Source: Platynereis dumerilii (taxonomy: Eukaryota; Annelida; Polychaeta; Phyllodocida; Nereididae). From it: a stretch of 64,000 bases of DNA. Below are positions 21,684 through 30,748 of the stretch, in pieces (position 1 is the first letter of the stretch; every line of letters starts with the position of its first letter). Made by a program: the position numbers and the translations under genes. The notes under the pieces were generated by a model. That model did not search any database. It saw only the letters and a list, made by a program, of their open reading frames with translations, and had not been told where the DNA came from. The DNA is taken from contig JAPTHN010000018.1 of the NCBI GenBank assembly GCA_026936325.1, positions 8,265,658-8,329,657 of the forward strand. Direction: 5' to 3'.

Positions 21684-23006
21684 ATGGAAGGTCATAACGA
21701 ATCTTTAAATCTATTTTTAAATCATCCCATTAACAAGGGTGTTATCCAATCAAGAATTATCGAACATTTGCCTATTACAGATATAAGCAGTGGATGTATT
21801 GAATTCAATGTTACTTCTCAAAATTATATAGATTTTTCGAAAAGTACTTTATATTTAAAATGTAAGGTCTTTGCAGGAAATAATACAGATGTCAAATACA
21901 TCCCTGATAAACAACATCTGTCAGATGAGGGTGATTTTGGGTTAACTAATTGTTTATTTTCATCCTTATTTAAGAAAGTTGACTTATCTCTCCAACATCA
22001 TCCAGTCTCGAATGAGCTACCGAATCATATGTATGCTTATAAGTCGTATCTTGATACAATTCTCCATGCTAAATCAGAAGCAGATCCATCCATTTTATTT
22101 TATAAAGATAGCAGTAAAGGAATCGAATTAAATAGTGTTTGGAGTGCTGAAGCTGGTGACAAACCAAATCAACAGGGAAATAGTGGTTTTCAGTCTCGAT
22201 TTAACTTTGCTAACAGAGGACAAGATTTTGAAATGGAATCTGGTGTTGGATTGGATTTCATGAAACAAAAACGTTTGATTCCTCACAATACAAATATTAG
22301 TCTAAAATTTTGGCAGTCTGATCCACAATTTCATATGATGAGTATAAAAAAGGATCAAAAGTTTTTTGTAAAAATTCTAGAAACAAAACTAAAATTGTGT
22401 CATGTTACTTTAAGCCCTGCAGTAAATGTGGCAATTTCTGAATCTTTAAAGCTGAAACCAGCTCAATATCCATTCTCTGACAGTAAAATAAGAACCCACA
22501 CAGTTTCAAAAGGTAGTCAAGCCTGTATAATTTCAGATATTTTTGGAGAACAATGTCCAAATGAACTATTCGTTTGCATGATCAATTCAGATTCATTTCA
22601 CGGTGATTATTCCAAAAATAGTCTTGCAATGTATCACAATAATTTATCAGAAATAGGTTTATATATAAATAACATAGCATTACCTAGAGGACCAGTGAAA
22701 TTAAATTTTGGAGATTCTGCCCATCAATCAACTTATTTGCAAGCATATCAACGTTTATTGGATATCAATCCAGACACAATCATTTCCTTTGAAGACTTTT
22801 ATAATGGTTATTCTATATTTTATTTCGATCTAAGAAATGGAGAAAATTCGGAAGAGTTGTTAACAAACAGTCATTTAGCTTCAACCAGGCTAGAGCTAAG
22901 GTTCAGTGAAGCTCTAGAGAACTCAATTGTTGTGTTACTATACGGAAAATTTAACAGAACTTTGCAGATTTCTAGTGAAAGAAATATATCAATTTCGGAG
23001 CAATGA
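21684..23006 (+). CDS. Polinton major capsid protein (F54H12.2-like)
   Basis: 440 residues with the hallmarks of the F54H12.2-type double jelly-roll capsid protein: an N-terminal 'SLNLFLNHPINKGVIQSRI', 'NYIDFSKSTLYLKCKV', 'LFSSLFKKVDLSLQHHPVS', 'YAYKSYLDTILHAKSEA', a 'RLIPHNTNISLKFWQSD' middle, and a C-terminal 'FYNGYSIFYFDL' with an acidic end. It would form the capsomer of the virion. Its stop overlaps the protease start as ATGA. The length matches the family. Confidence 0.82.
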   Translation: MEGHNESLNLFLNHPINKGVIQSRIIEHLPITDISSGCIEFNVTSQNYIDFSKSTLYLKCKVFAGNNTDVKYIPDKQHLSDEGDFGLTNCLFSSLFKKVDLSLQHHPVSNELPNHMYAYKSYLDTILHAKSEADPSILFYKDSSKGIELNSVWSAEAGDKPNQQGNSGFQSRFNFANRGQDFEMESGVGLDFMKQKRLIPHNTNISLKFWQSDPQFHMMSIKKDQKFFVKILETKLKLCHVTLSPAVNVAISESLKLKPAQYPFSDSKIRTHTVSKGSQACIISDIFGEQCPNELFVCMINSDSFHGDYSKNSLAMYHNNLSEIGLYINNIALPRGPVKLNFGDSAHQSTYLQAYQRLLDINPDTIISFEDFYNGYSIFYFDLRNGENSEELLTNSHLASTRLELRFSEALENSIVVLLYGKFNRTLQISSERNISISEQ

Positions 23007-23428
23007 ATTCTATAGAAATCAGTAATATTTTAGAGAAACATTGTTCAAATTTTAGTGGAGTTTTTCCCGCAAATTCCCTGAGTTCCATAAAGAAAAATAG
23101 TTTTGCTATTTTAAATTCTGAAGAAATAGGAGAAGATGGGGCACATTGGACAGCTGTCTATATCAATGATACTTGTAGCGAATTTTTTGATTCCTTTGGA
23201 AAGACCCCAGAATTTTATCATAAATATTGGCAAAAATTGTTATTAAAACATAGCTCGGCTTATCTTTATAATGATGAAAGAATCCAGAAGTATAATACAG
23301 CTAATTGTGCGAAATTTTGCATTTTTTATGTATTCTTCAGAAGTAAAGGAATGTCTTACAAAACATTAATGGATTTAATATCGTATATAGATCTAGATAC
23401 TTTCCTTAATTCTCTGATTTATTGTTAA
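23003..23428 (+). CDS. Polinton adenain-type cysteine protease
   Basis: 141 residues of the C5/Ulp1-like maturation protease. The catalytic pieces can be seen: His in GAHWTAVYI, an acidic residue in EFFDSFGK, and Cys in NCAKFCIFYVF. It is expected to cleave capsid precursors. It overlaps the capsid gene by four bases, as in a tightly packed late region, and is followed by three hairpin repeats. Confidence 0.8.
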   Translation: MNSIEISNILEKHCSNFSGVFPANSLSSIKKNSFAILNSEEIGEDGAHWTAVYINDTCSEFFDSFGKTPEFYHKYWQKLLLKHSSAYLYNDERIQKYNTANCAKFCIFYVFFRSKGMSYKTLMDLISYIDLDTFLNSLIYC

Positions 23429-23435
23429 AAAACGG

Positions 23436-23655
23436 ATTTATCAAGACACTGGCACGATATTAATTTATCTGTAATCTCTGATAAATCACCAAAAAAAGAT
23501 TTTTTGAGTCACTGTCATGTTTTAGATAACTATAAACTCAATTAAATCACCAAAAAAAAAAAAAAAAATTAAAAAAGAAAAAAAAGATTTATTGAGTCAC
23601 TGACAAGGTATTAACTTATCTGCAAACTCAATGAAATCACCAAAAAAAAAAGTTT
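23436..23655 (+). repeat. Three tandem hairpin repeats after the protease gene
   Basis: Three diverged copies of a 65-85 bp unit: GATTTATTGAGTCACTG.. loop ..ACTCAATGAAATCACC followed by an A-run. In each, GATTTAT(TGAGT) pairs with (ACTCA)..AAATC to give a stem of 9-13 bp. They might be 3'-end processing or termination signals of the rightward cassette. Confidence 0.7.
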
Positions 23656-24555
23656 AGACTTTAGATGTGGACAAATGAGGAGGCTGCCCGTGCCGTCCAT
23701 GCTAAGTTTTATTCTTAGAATAAAACGAACTAATCCTCATATTGAAAAAAAAATAATAAAAAGTTTGAAAAAAAAGTTGTTTTTCTTCTTTCTACTGACT
23801 GTGGATCCAACTGTGGACACAATTGTAGAACCAACTGTGAACACAATTGTTGGCCAAACTGTAGGTTTAGTATTATTTAGTATTACTGTGCACACACACT
23901 GTGACAAATATATAGTAACCGCACTGAAAAAACAAGACATGAAAAAATATCAAATTTAGAAGCTTTTGGTTCGCAAATTGATGTTTCACAATTTGCTTAA
24001 CAACACCGCCAACGAGAAGGCAAGCTTCGATGGTGTCATAATTTTGAAATTTTTTTTTTTTTTTTGGTATTTTTTTTGAAATTTTGTATTTTTTTGTTTT
24101 TTTTTTTTTGTTTTTTTTTATTTTTGTTTATTTTTTTTTTTTTTTGAGATTACAGACACAGAGAATGTTATAATGAAATAATGAAGGCAGTTTGATTTCT
24201 CAAACTCACAGCCAATTAATGATGGGTAACATCCTTTATGTCTTTTGTATATATACAATCTGTAAAAGTAATCATCGATGATATGATATATGATATGATA
24301 TGATTATGATATGATTATGATATGATTATGATATGATAATGAAGGCAGAACAATTTCTTGCTCTCTCAGCCGTGTCGCATTTTACTTGCAATCATTTGCA
24401 ATGTATTGAATGTCTCCTGCATTCATTTGCTATACATTGAATGTGTCATGCATTCATTTGAAGCATTCATTTGCATCATTCATTTGAAGCATTTATTTGC
24501 ATCATTCATTTGCATCATTTATTTGCATCATGCATTTCATTTGCAATACAATCAT
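23656..24555. other. Polinton intergenic AT-rich region
   Basis: Between convergent gene blocks. It holds a CAACTGTGGACACAATTGT-type repeat (23800-23870), the right arm of the internal inverted repeat, long T-runs (24050-24145), a GATATGATTAT run (24277-24340) and CATTCATTTG repeats (24410-24550). No gene was seen. Confidence 0.6.
23951..24145 (-). repeat. Internal inverted repeat of Polinton, right arm
   Basis: Inverse of 16985-17152: AGAAGCTTTTGGTTCGCAAA, TTTCACAATTTGCTTA, then a T-rich run that mirrors the A-rich run on the left. The two arms bracket the whole rightward ATPase-to-protease cassette. Confidence 0.85.
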
Positions 24556-24813
24556 TTATGATGTATGCACCATGCGATCATTTGTGATATGATTTGTGAT
24601 ATGATTTGTGATATGATTTGTGGTATGATTTGTGTTATGAACCATGGAATGAACCATGGAATGATCTTTTTTTACAGATTGTATTTCTTCTTCTCTTCTC
24701 CTTCTAATTCCATCTAAAATCCAAGAAGATCCATCTCTACTGGGATCTTTTGTTTCAATCATAAAAATTGAGATATTTTCTAAATCGAAACTCACTGTTT
24801 TCTGTGGCTTCAT
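24556..24813 (-). CDS. Polinton small protein with NHITNH repeats
   Basis: 85 residues. The first half (KTVSFDLENISIFMIETKDP..WILDGIRRRREEEIQ) looks like real sequence; the second half is a repeat of NHIT/HSMV units encoded by a TGATATGATTTG DNA repeat. It lies 16 nt below the CARD gene on the same strand, so it is probably in the same leftward unit. Unrecognised. Confidence 0.45.
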   Translation of the reverse strand: MKPQKTVSFDLENISIFMIETKDPSRDGSSWILDGIRRRREEEIQSVKKDHSMVHSMVHNTNHTTNHITNHITNHITNDRMVHTS

Positions 24814-24829
24814 GATTTTAAATAATTAA

Positions 24830-25126
24830 TTAAATAGTTAATTTGGATAAAGAGGTTTCAAAATTTAGTAAAATGTCGACCAAATCTTGTCTTTTTGCGT
24901 TTTGAAGAGCTTTCAGAAACGTTGCAAAGGCAGTTGGTCCTCTTTTTTGCAAAAGGAATAATAAATGAAAATTTCTGTCAGATGGTCTACTTTCCAAAAT
25001 TTCTTCCACCATGGATTGGTTAAAAAGTCCAACTTTGTGAAAATATGCCAAAATTTCACAAGCTGGAATTTCGTTCACCAAGTGAACAAAATTTTTTCTT
25101 ATGATTTCTCTGTCACTCTTATTCAT
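24830..25126 (-). CDS. Polinton CARD-only protein
   Basis: 98 residues that are essentially one caspase-recruitment domain. Helix 1 (SDREIIRKNFVHLVNEI), helices 2-3 (ACEILAYFHKVGLFNQSMVEEIL), then 'FHLLFLLQKRGPTAFATFLKAL' and a final helix (RQDLVDILLNFE). The LL..RGP.AF..F..AL signature is that of caspase-2 and RAIDD/CRADD CARDs. CARDs pair with one another to assemble apoptotic or inflammasome complexes; a free-standing viral CARD could act as a decoy. No enzyme domain is attached. It sits between the polymerase gene and a small unknown frame, 93 nt after the polymerase stop. The domain call is strong; the biological role is inferred. Confidence 0.82.
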   Translation of the reverse strand: MNKSDREIIRKNFVHLVNEIPACEILAYFHKVGLFNQSMVEEILESRPSDRNFHLLFLLQKRGPTAFATFLKALQNAKRQDLVDILLNFETSLSKLTI

Positions 25127-25219
25127 CTCGAATCTTGAAGTGGAATGAATGAATGAAGAATTAAGCTAACATATATATATAGTATATATATATATAGTAT
25201 ATACATATATTGCAACTTC

Positions 25220-28200
25220 TTAAGAACGTTTTTGTTGTTCATATTTACTTTTAATTGGTGTTAATGTAATATCCAATGGTTCAGTGGATATACCATCGTC
25301 CAAAACTCGTCTTTTAGTATAAAAGTACGAGAACCCACTTCTAGTTTGGTTATAAGTAAAAACACTATTATTTTTCGAAATGAATCCTGAATTGGTTGCC
25401 GAAGCTGATTGTTTGGTTTCTAAAACACTCTTGAATGTTTTCAATGGATCAACCACCCGGTTTTTAGAAATTCCTTTTGAACTAAATTTGCAATGATCTT
25501 TATTTTGTAGCAAATAAGTTTTTGAACAAAGCCCATAAAATAAATGACCTTGTGCTTCTAGTTTAAACAGTCCAGGAGTTCTCGAATCGTATTTAGAATG
25601 AAATTGGCAGCAATTTCTTGGAAACCAGTAATTTTCAGCATCAATATGATCATCAGAACAATTTCCATAAATTTGTTGTAAGTAATCATTAAGCAGATGA
25701 GGTCTAATTACATCTTTTAATGAGTCTCCTGCTAATGATATGTACAAGCTGTCGGTATCCATCTCCAACGCTTGATATGCCTGTTTAGGTATATATTTAA
25801 CCAAGAAATCATAATAAAACTGAAGCATTCTCAATTTAGCGTATTGTAGGATAAAATACCCAATTTGTATTGGAAGATCTAGTTTGATTTTCTTCTTGTG
25901 CATTTCTATTTCGAAATAATCATGATCAGGAGAAAGTTGGTTCAAAGTCTTGAATTTAGGATCATTGACTTTCAGACATGCCTCGTTTTCACCTCTCACA
26001 TATTTTACGTCAGAATGAGTTAATTTATTCATTATGGAACTTCCGTAAGCGCTATTTCCGATCAATTTAGAGAGGTCAGCAAATATAGAGAGGTCAGGGT
26101 CACTGTCCCCTTTTCTTCTTGCACAACTGACCGAATTTACAAAATTTTGAAAACATTTCATTTTTTGGAATTCTACAATTTGGTGAATTTTTGTTACTCT
26201 CAAACCATGCTCAAGGTACCATTTTAATAATGGAGAAGCAATCATCATTTTTGATGCTCTCATTCCACCAACTAAAAGCCTTTTCGGATTAGAACTCATT
26301 CCAATGTTTTTCGCATGTTCCTGCATGTGGCTGCCAATTTTTTCAAACGGAATGTCAACAGTACAAAATAAGGGAGACATTTCTGAAAAATATTCAAATG
26401 GTGATTCACCATCACTTCCATCAGGTGGAGTAATATCCCATTTTTCTGGTACTTCAATATCAACTTCGATAATACCGAATAATTCTTCACTTTTCACACC
26501 GTCCAAAATTTGGGATTCGGATAATTGGTTTTTGTGACGTTTGAAAAATTTTGGTCTCCTTGAATCTACAAAGTCCTGAAGCTCTTTCGATTGTTTGAGC
26601 ATTTCATTGTACTGACATTCGTAAATGCATTCTAGTGAATATCCCAGTTTCCTATAATATTCATTTCTATCAGCAGTACGTTTTCGTGCTGCGAGAAGTC
26701 TTTTCTTGAAATTTTGAGATTTTTTCGATTCGTCAAATTTGATTTTGTCTGTTATTGGACAGTTGCTATGATAATGGTGATAACATCCATCGAATTGTAG
26801 TAAAGAATTGGTTTCACTACAATATCCATCGGCAAGGAATCTTCCATCTCTTTTTTCAGAGGAAGAATTGCGTCCATGAATAATTTTTATGTTTCTTTTC
26901 TGAGCTATATAATCCATCCAATCAAACATCGAATCGTAGTGATCTCTAACTTCTGGTTTAAAATTATTCTCAGCTTTTCTTCTTACAAAACTACCAATGG
27001 GAAAATCTTGATTGAAAGCCCAGAGGTACAAAGCATTTGAGTCAAAACCTAATATTGAGCCAACTAAATTATCAGAATTGCGAATATATGTCTTATCTTT
27101 TTCACTATATCTATGAAAAATTATCGAAGGTCCTCCACAAATGTTTGATAATACTGAAAAATAAAGATCAGAATTTTTCTTGTCAAATAATGAGAAGTAA
27201 GCTCCATTTTCCTTTGCACAATCAAATACTAATTTACGAGCAACTCCGGGAACTGAAATCGCTATTTTAAACACATCTATTGACTTCTCCTTGTAAAATT
27301 CTTGAAGTTTTATAACACCCTTAACAAATGGACCTACATCTAAATTATTATACCAAACTAATAAATCTTTAAAGGTTTTCATGTTTTCATTTTGCCAAGT
27401 TTCTTTTAAGAAATCGTATTCTCCTGAGGATATGTTACATCCTTTGAGATTGGAATAAAACGCTTCGTATGGAGGAAGCTCCTCAAATGATAATTTTTCA
27501 ACAGAATCGAACCATTCGTAGGGGAAATAACCTTTTTGGTCTTCAATTTTGAATGCTTTCAGAAATTTAGCATATGATGTTCCTGGAGCTAAATAATTCA
27601 TTACATCCAGAAACTTGAAATTTTCATTGGCTAAACAACTATAAGAATTATTCTTTTTCACAACAAATGAATGATCGCAATCATCAAGCTCCAGTAATCT
27701 CGCAATATGTTTTCTAATTATGTTCAAATCATACCGGGAGCTATTAAAACCGATGACGGCTATCTGAGAACAATACAATTCGAAATTTTTTATCACATTT
27801 TGAATTTTTTTTCTCATCAAAGCATTAAAAGATTCTTTTTCATCAACATCGGAATCCCATTTGTGAAGAAGAGACTCCAACTCTTCGCTTACGAATTGTA
27901 ACTTATCAGATACCAAAGAACAAGCAACTGTTTGTATCTTTGTCATGTATTCCAACATCATTTGAACTAATTTTTCTTGATTTTCTTCTACGATGCAATG
28001 CGGTTCTGTGAAATCTGAAATATTCGAAGAAATACTTACCGATATTGGGACATGTTCGTGTGATGTAACAGTATTTGCAGGTTCAAATGGAATTTTCTTC
28101 AAGTATGACTCGAAATCAAATACGATGAAATATTGGTAAAATCTGTCACTGGGTTCAACATAAATTCCAATTTCATCTAATTCATCAAATATAGTTTTTT

Positions 28201-30652
28201 GACCTTGGAAAAATCCACCAGGGAACTCGTATTTTGTGGCAGTAGTGCAATTTCTGGAATGCCTTTTCATATCAGAGAAAGTCTTAAACATCCTTTCGCA
28301 ATTTTGACATTGAAATTTCTTTGAATAATTTTTTATGTCTTTGATATAAGATATATGATTATTGTATAAATTCACATTCATAGAATCACTATATCTCATG
28401 CTAGATTTAAAGACTGAATGAACTGTATCGTCAGGCTGAAGTGAAAATATGTTGACATTAATATTGAAACATGATTCAAATTCTGGTATTAATTCCAGTT
28501 CAACACCATGAGACACATCTTGATCGAGATACTCTGTGAATTTGTCTCTATATTCTTTCACCTTAACTTCAAAATCAGTCGGTGATTGGAAAAGATCAGC
28601 ATTTTTATGATAAGCTAAAGCTCTGAATAAACAGGAATTATCTTTGAATCGATGATTATTGGCATTCCAAACTAAGGGAACTATACTTTTCTGTTTGGTT
28701 ATGTAACTAGGAATGAGACCGTTTCCTAAAGGAAATCCAGATGAAGTGACATAATATCTTACATTTGTAACTAATACTAATTTCCACTTGGTATTTGGTC
28801 TAGATTTTGTGATTGAAGCAATGAGGTCCATTTCACTCAAAAGTTCTCTAAATTTTTCAATATCATTTCTTTTAGAAATGATAACTGGAGATTCAAGTGC
28901 AGGGTTGTTGCTATAGGCTTTGAAATATCTATATTCTTGTGTTTCAGTGTGCTGTAGAATAGAACCGAAAGAAAGATTGATTTTGAACGAATTATATTGA
29001 TTGTCGTAAATATGGTCAATGTGTGACAATAAATCATCTAAACTGAAATCACTGGATAATGGGAAATTGTAAAATGATTGCGGTTGTCCAATTTCGTGAT
29101 GGTCATGAATGTAAGATCGGTATTTTTCATAACATTCTGATAATTCTTGATTATCCAATTGTGGAGAGGGAGCAGCACCCCTTCCTCTTTGCAGGTGTTT
29201 TTCACGAATGTGAAGGTTTAATTCGTGTCTGTTTTTACACTCTAACAAACACCTTCTACATCTTACACCAGAACTGGTTTTGCATTTGTGGGTTTCAAAT
29301 GCGATTTCATTCGAATAAGATTTCTTACATGTGATACAGTTAAATCTTCCCTGACAATCTTTAGAATGCAAATCTAAACTTGCAAGCTTTTTGAAAAACT
29401 TGTCACATTTTGTGCATTGATGGGAATTGTGAGTGGATTCTATATGAAGGTTTAGTTTTGTTACTGTTTTAAAGGGTTTGTTGCAAGTTTTACAGATATG
29501 GCATTTGTGATTGATGAAGTTACCTCTATTAGTATATATTTTCTGGCAAGATGTACATTGGTAGTTTTTAGGCTTTGGTGCTTCACAAATGCCTGAAAGC
29601 GGCCTATTGTTGCTTATCTGGGGGATACATTTGGGTGTCTCAATTGTCTCATAACTGAAAGTTTTACATTTCTTTGCATGTTTCTTTCTGTTAGAAACAT
29701 TACTGAAAGTTTTGTGGCATCTTTCACACTCGAGTGATTTTTGAGATTTGGCTTCACTGCTTTGACAAACCTTTTGATGACTGTCTCTATTAAAAGCCCT
29801 GGAAAATGTTTTCTGGCATTTTGTACAGTTAAATACTTTCGGAGTTTGTAATGTCTTGGATGGAGATGGCTTGCTTTCAGATTGTTTGTTTTGTGGTTGA
29901 GGTGCATTGATTTCTTGACCAGTGCAGTTGCTCTGGTGCACATCTTTGGAGGCAGAATCTTTAAATGACCTGAAACATTTCCCACAATGCATCTTAAAAT
30001 TTTTCATTCTATGGGTAACATTTTCATCTGCCAATAAATTATTTCTGGAAGCAAAATCAAACAGGTCCTTGGGATTGTTGAAGTTTCCCAACATTTCAAT
30101 AAATGTTTTCTCAGCAGTTGAATCTCTTTTTGTTCTCTTTAATTTTAAGTGATTGTTGACTAGTTCAGAATATCTCTTGTTGACAACTTCATCTTCCATT
30201 AAATCATTTTTTTCAGCAAATTTCTTCAATTCCGAATAGTCTTGAAATGAATTTATAACCTGATCTAAGTAGTCAGTCTGTGATGGCAATGCGGGAAAGT
30301 CCAGGTCATCTATCAGATTAAATAAATCTGTACATGCAACCAATTGAGCTGGTTGAACTGCTTGATCTGCTTGAACTGGATATGTATCAGACACTGAATG
30401 TGGCACTGAATGTGGCACTGAATGTGGCACTGAATGTGGCACTGAATGTGGCACTGAATGTGGCACTGAATGTGGCACTGAATGTACAGCAACTGAATCT
30501 GCAGCAACTGAATCTGCAGCAATTGGTTGTGCAACACTAAGTTCTTGCAGTCTATTTTGAACAATTCTGTCATCCAATATCCCATTCACAGTAGCAAATT
30601 CTAATAGTTCATCAACATTTGTGAAAGAATTAATTAACTTATCACAATCCAT
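25220..30652 (-). CDS. Polinton protein-primed DNA polymerase B, multidomain
   Basis: 1,810 residues, long even for Polintons. In order: three ~35-residue helical repeats (about 1-40, 132-165, 180-215) with an SVPH tetrapeptide run (54-89) after the first; about eight C2H2-like fingers (217-490); an OTU-like segment with DNSCLFRAL (~675) and NNHISYI (~763); another finger (~785); the 3'-5' exonuclease (FDFESYL ~846, GFNSSRYDL ~985, YNNLDVGPF ~1110); and the polymerase, with motif A FDSNALYL ~1205, a PD-(D/E)XK-like nuclease insert (DGY..LLQFDGCYHH ~1280), motif B GNSAYGSS ~1533, motif C EMDTDSLY ~1632 and KTYLL. It replicates element DNA from a terminal-protein primer. ATG at 30652 is about 90 nt below a TATAAAAG. 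Confidence 0.9.
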   Translation of the reverse strand: MDCDKLINSFTNVDELLEFATVNGILDDRIVQNRLQELSVAQPIAADSVAADSVAVHSVPHSVPHSVPHSVPHSVPHSVPHSVPHSVSDTYPVQADQAVQPAQLVACTDLFNLIDDLDFPALPSQTDYLDQVINSFQDYSELKKFAEKNDLMEDEVVNKRYSELVNNHLKLKRTKRDSTAEKTFIEMLGNFNNPKDLFDFASRNNLLADENVTHRMKNFKMHCGKCFRSFKDSASKDVHQSNCTGQEINAPQPQNKQSESKPSPSKTLQTPKVFNCTKCQKTFSRAFNRDSHQKVCQSSEAKSQKSLECERCHKTFSNVSNRKKHAKKCKTFSYETIETPKCIPQISNNRPLSGICEAPKPKNYQCTSCQKIYTNRGNFINHKCHICKTCNKPFKTVTKLNLHIESTHNSHQCTKCDKFFKKLASLDLHSKDCQGRFNCITCKKSYSNEIAFETHKCKTSSGVRCRRCLLECKNRHELNLHIREKHLQRGRGAAPSPQLDNQELSECYEKYRSYIHDHHEIGQPQSFYNFPLSSDFSLDDLLSHIDHIYDNQYNSFKINLSFGSILQHTETQEYRYFKAYSNNPALESPVIISKRNDIEKFRELLSEMDLIASITKSRPNTKWKLVLVTNVRYYVTSSGFPLGNGLIPSYITKQKSIVPLVWNANNHRFKDNSCLFRALAYHKNADLFQSPTDFEVKVKEYRDKFTEYLDQDVSHGVELELIPEFESCFNINVNIFSLQPDDTVHSVFKSSMRYSDSMNVNLYNNHISYIKDIKNYSKKFQCQNCERMFKTFSDMKRHSRNCTTATKYEFPGGFFQGQKTIFDELDEIGIYVEPSDRFYQYFIVFDFESYLKKIPFEPANTVTSHEHVPISVSISSNISDFTEPHCIVEENQEKLVQMMLEYMTKIQTVACSLVSDKLQFVSEELESLLHKWDSDVDEKESFNALMRKKIQNVIKNFELYCSQIAVIGFNSSRYDLNIIRKHIARLLELDDCDHSFVVKKNNSYSCLANENFKFLDVMNYLAPGTSYAKFLKAFKIEDQKGYFPYEWFDSVEKLSFEELPPYEAFYSNLKGCNISSGEYDFLKETWQNENMKTFKDLLVWYNNLDVGPFVKGVIKLQEFYKEKSIDVFKIAISVPGVARKLVFDCAKENGAYFSLFDKKNSDLYFSVLSNICGGPSIIFHRYSEKDKTYIRNSDNLVGSILGFDSNALYLWAFNQDFPIGSFVRRKAENNFKPEVRDHYDSMFDWMDYIAQKRNIKIIHGRNSSSEKRDGRFLADGYCSETNSLLQFDGCYHHYHSNCPITDKIKFDESKKSQNFKKRLLAARKRTADRNEYYRKLGYSLECIYECQYNEMLKQSKELQDFVDSRRPKFFKRHKNQLSESQILDGVKSEELFGIIEVDIEVPEKWDITPPDGSDGESPFEYFSEMSPLFCTVDIPFEKIGSHMQEHAKNIGMSSNPKRLLVGGMRASKMMIASPLLKWYLEHGLRVTKIHQIVEFQKMKCFQNFVNSVSCARRKGDSDPDLSIFADLSKLIGNSAYGSSIMNKLTHSDVKYVRGENEACLKVNDPKFKTLNQLSPDHDYFEIEMHKKKIKLDLPIQIGYFILQYAKLRMLQFYYDFLVKYIPKQAYQALEMDTDSLYISLAGDSLKDVIRPHLLNDYLQQIYGNCSDDHIDAENYWFPRNCCQFHSKYDSRTPGLFKLEAQGHLFYGLCSKTYLLQNKDHCKFSSKGISKNRVVDPLKTFKSVLETKQSASATNSGFISKNNSVFTYNQTRSGFSYFYTKRRVLDDGISTEPLDITLTPIKSKYEQQKRS
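30386..30490 (-). repeat. 12-bp in-frame repeat in the polymerase gene
   Basis: Seven to eight copies of ACATTCAGTGCC (plus sense GGCACTGAATGT) encode a His-Ser-Val-Pro run near the polymerase N-terminus. Copies are nearly identical, so the expansion is recent. Confidence 0.9.
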
Positions 30653-30740
30653 GGTCAGAAATTTACCTTGTGAGAGCAGATCCTTTGCTAATCAAGTCAG
30701 TCCACAAGAGTTGAATGATTGTGCTGATAGAAAGCACCTG

Positions 30741-30748
30741 CTTTTATA
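30741..30748 (-). promoter_or_regulatory. TATA box, right inward promoter of Polinton
   Basis: The minus strand reads TATAAAAG 89 nt before the polymerase ATG. Just outside it lies AACGTTT..GACGTC, which also occurs outside the left TATA box. Confidence 0.7.
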
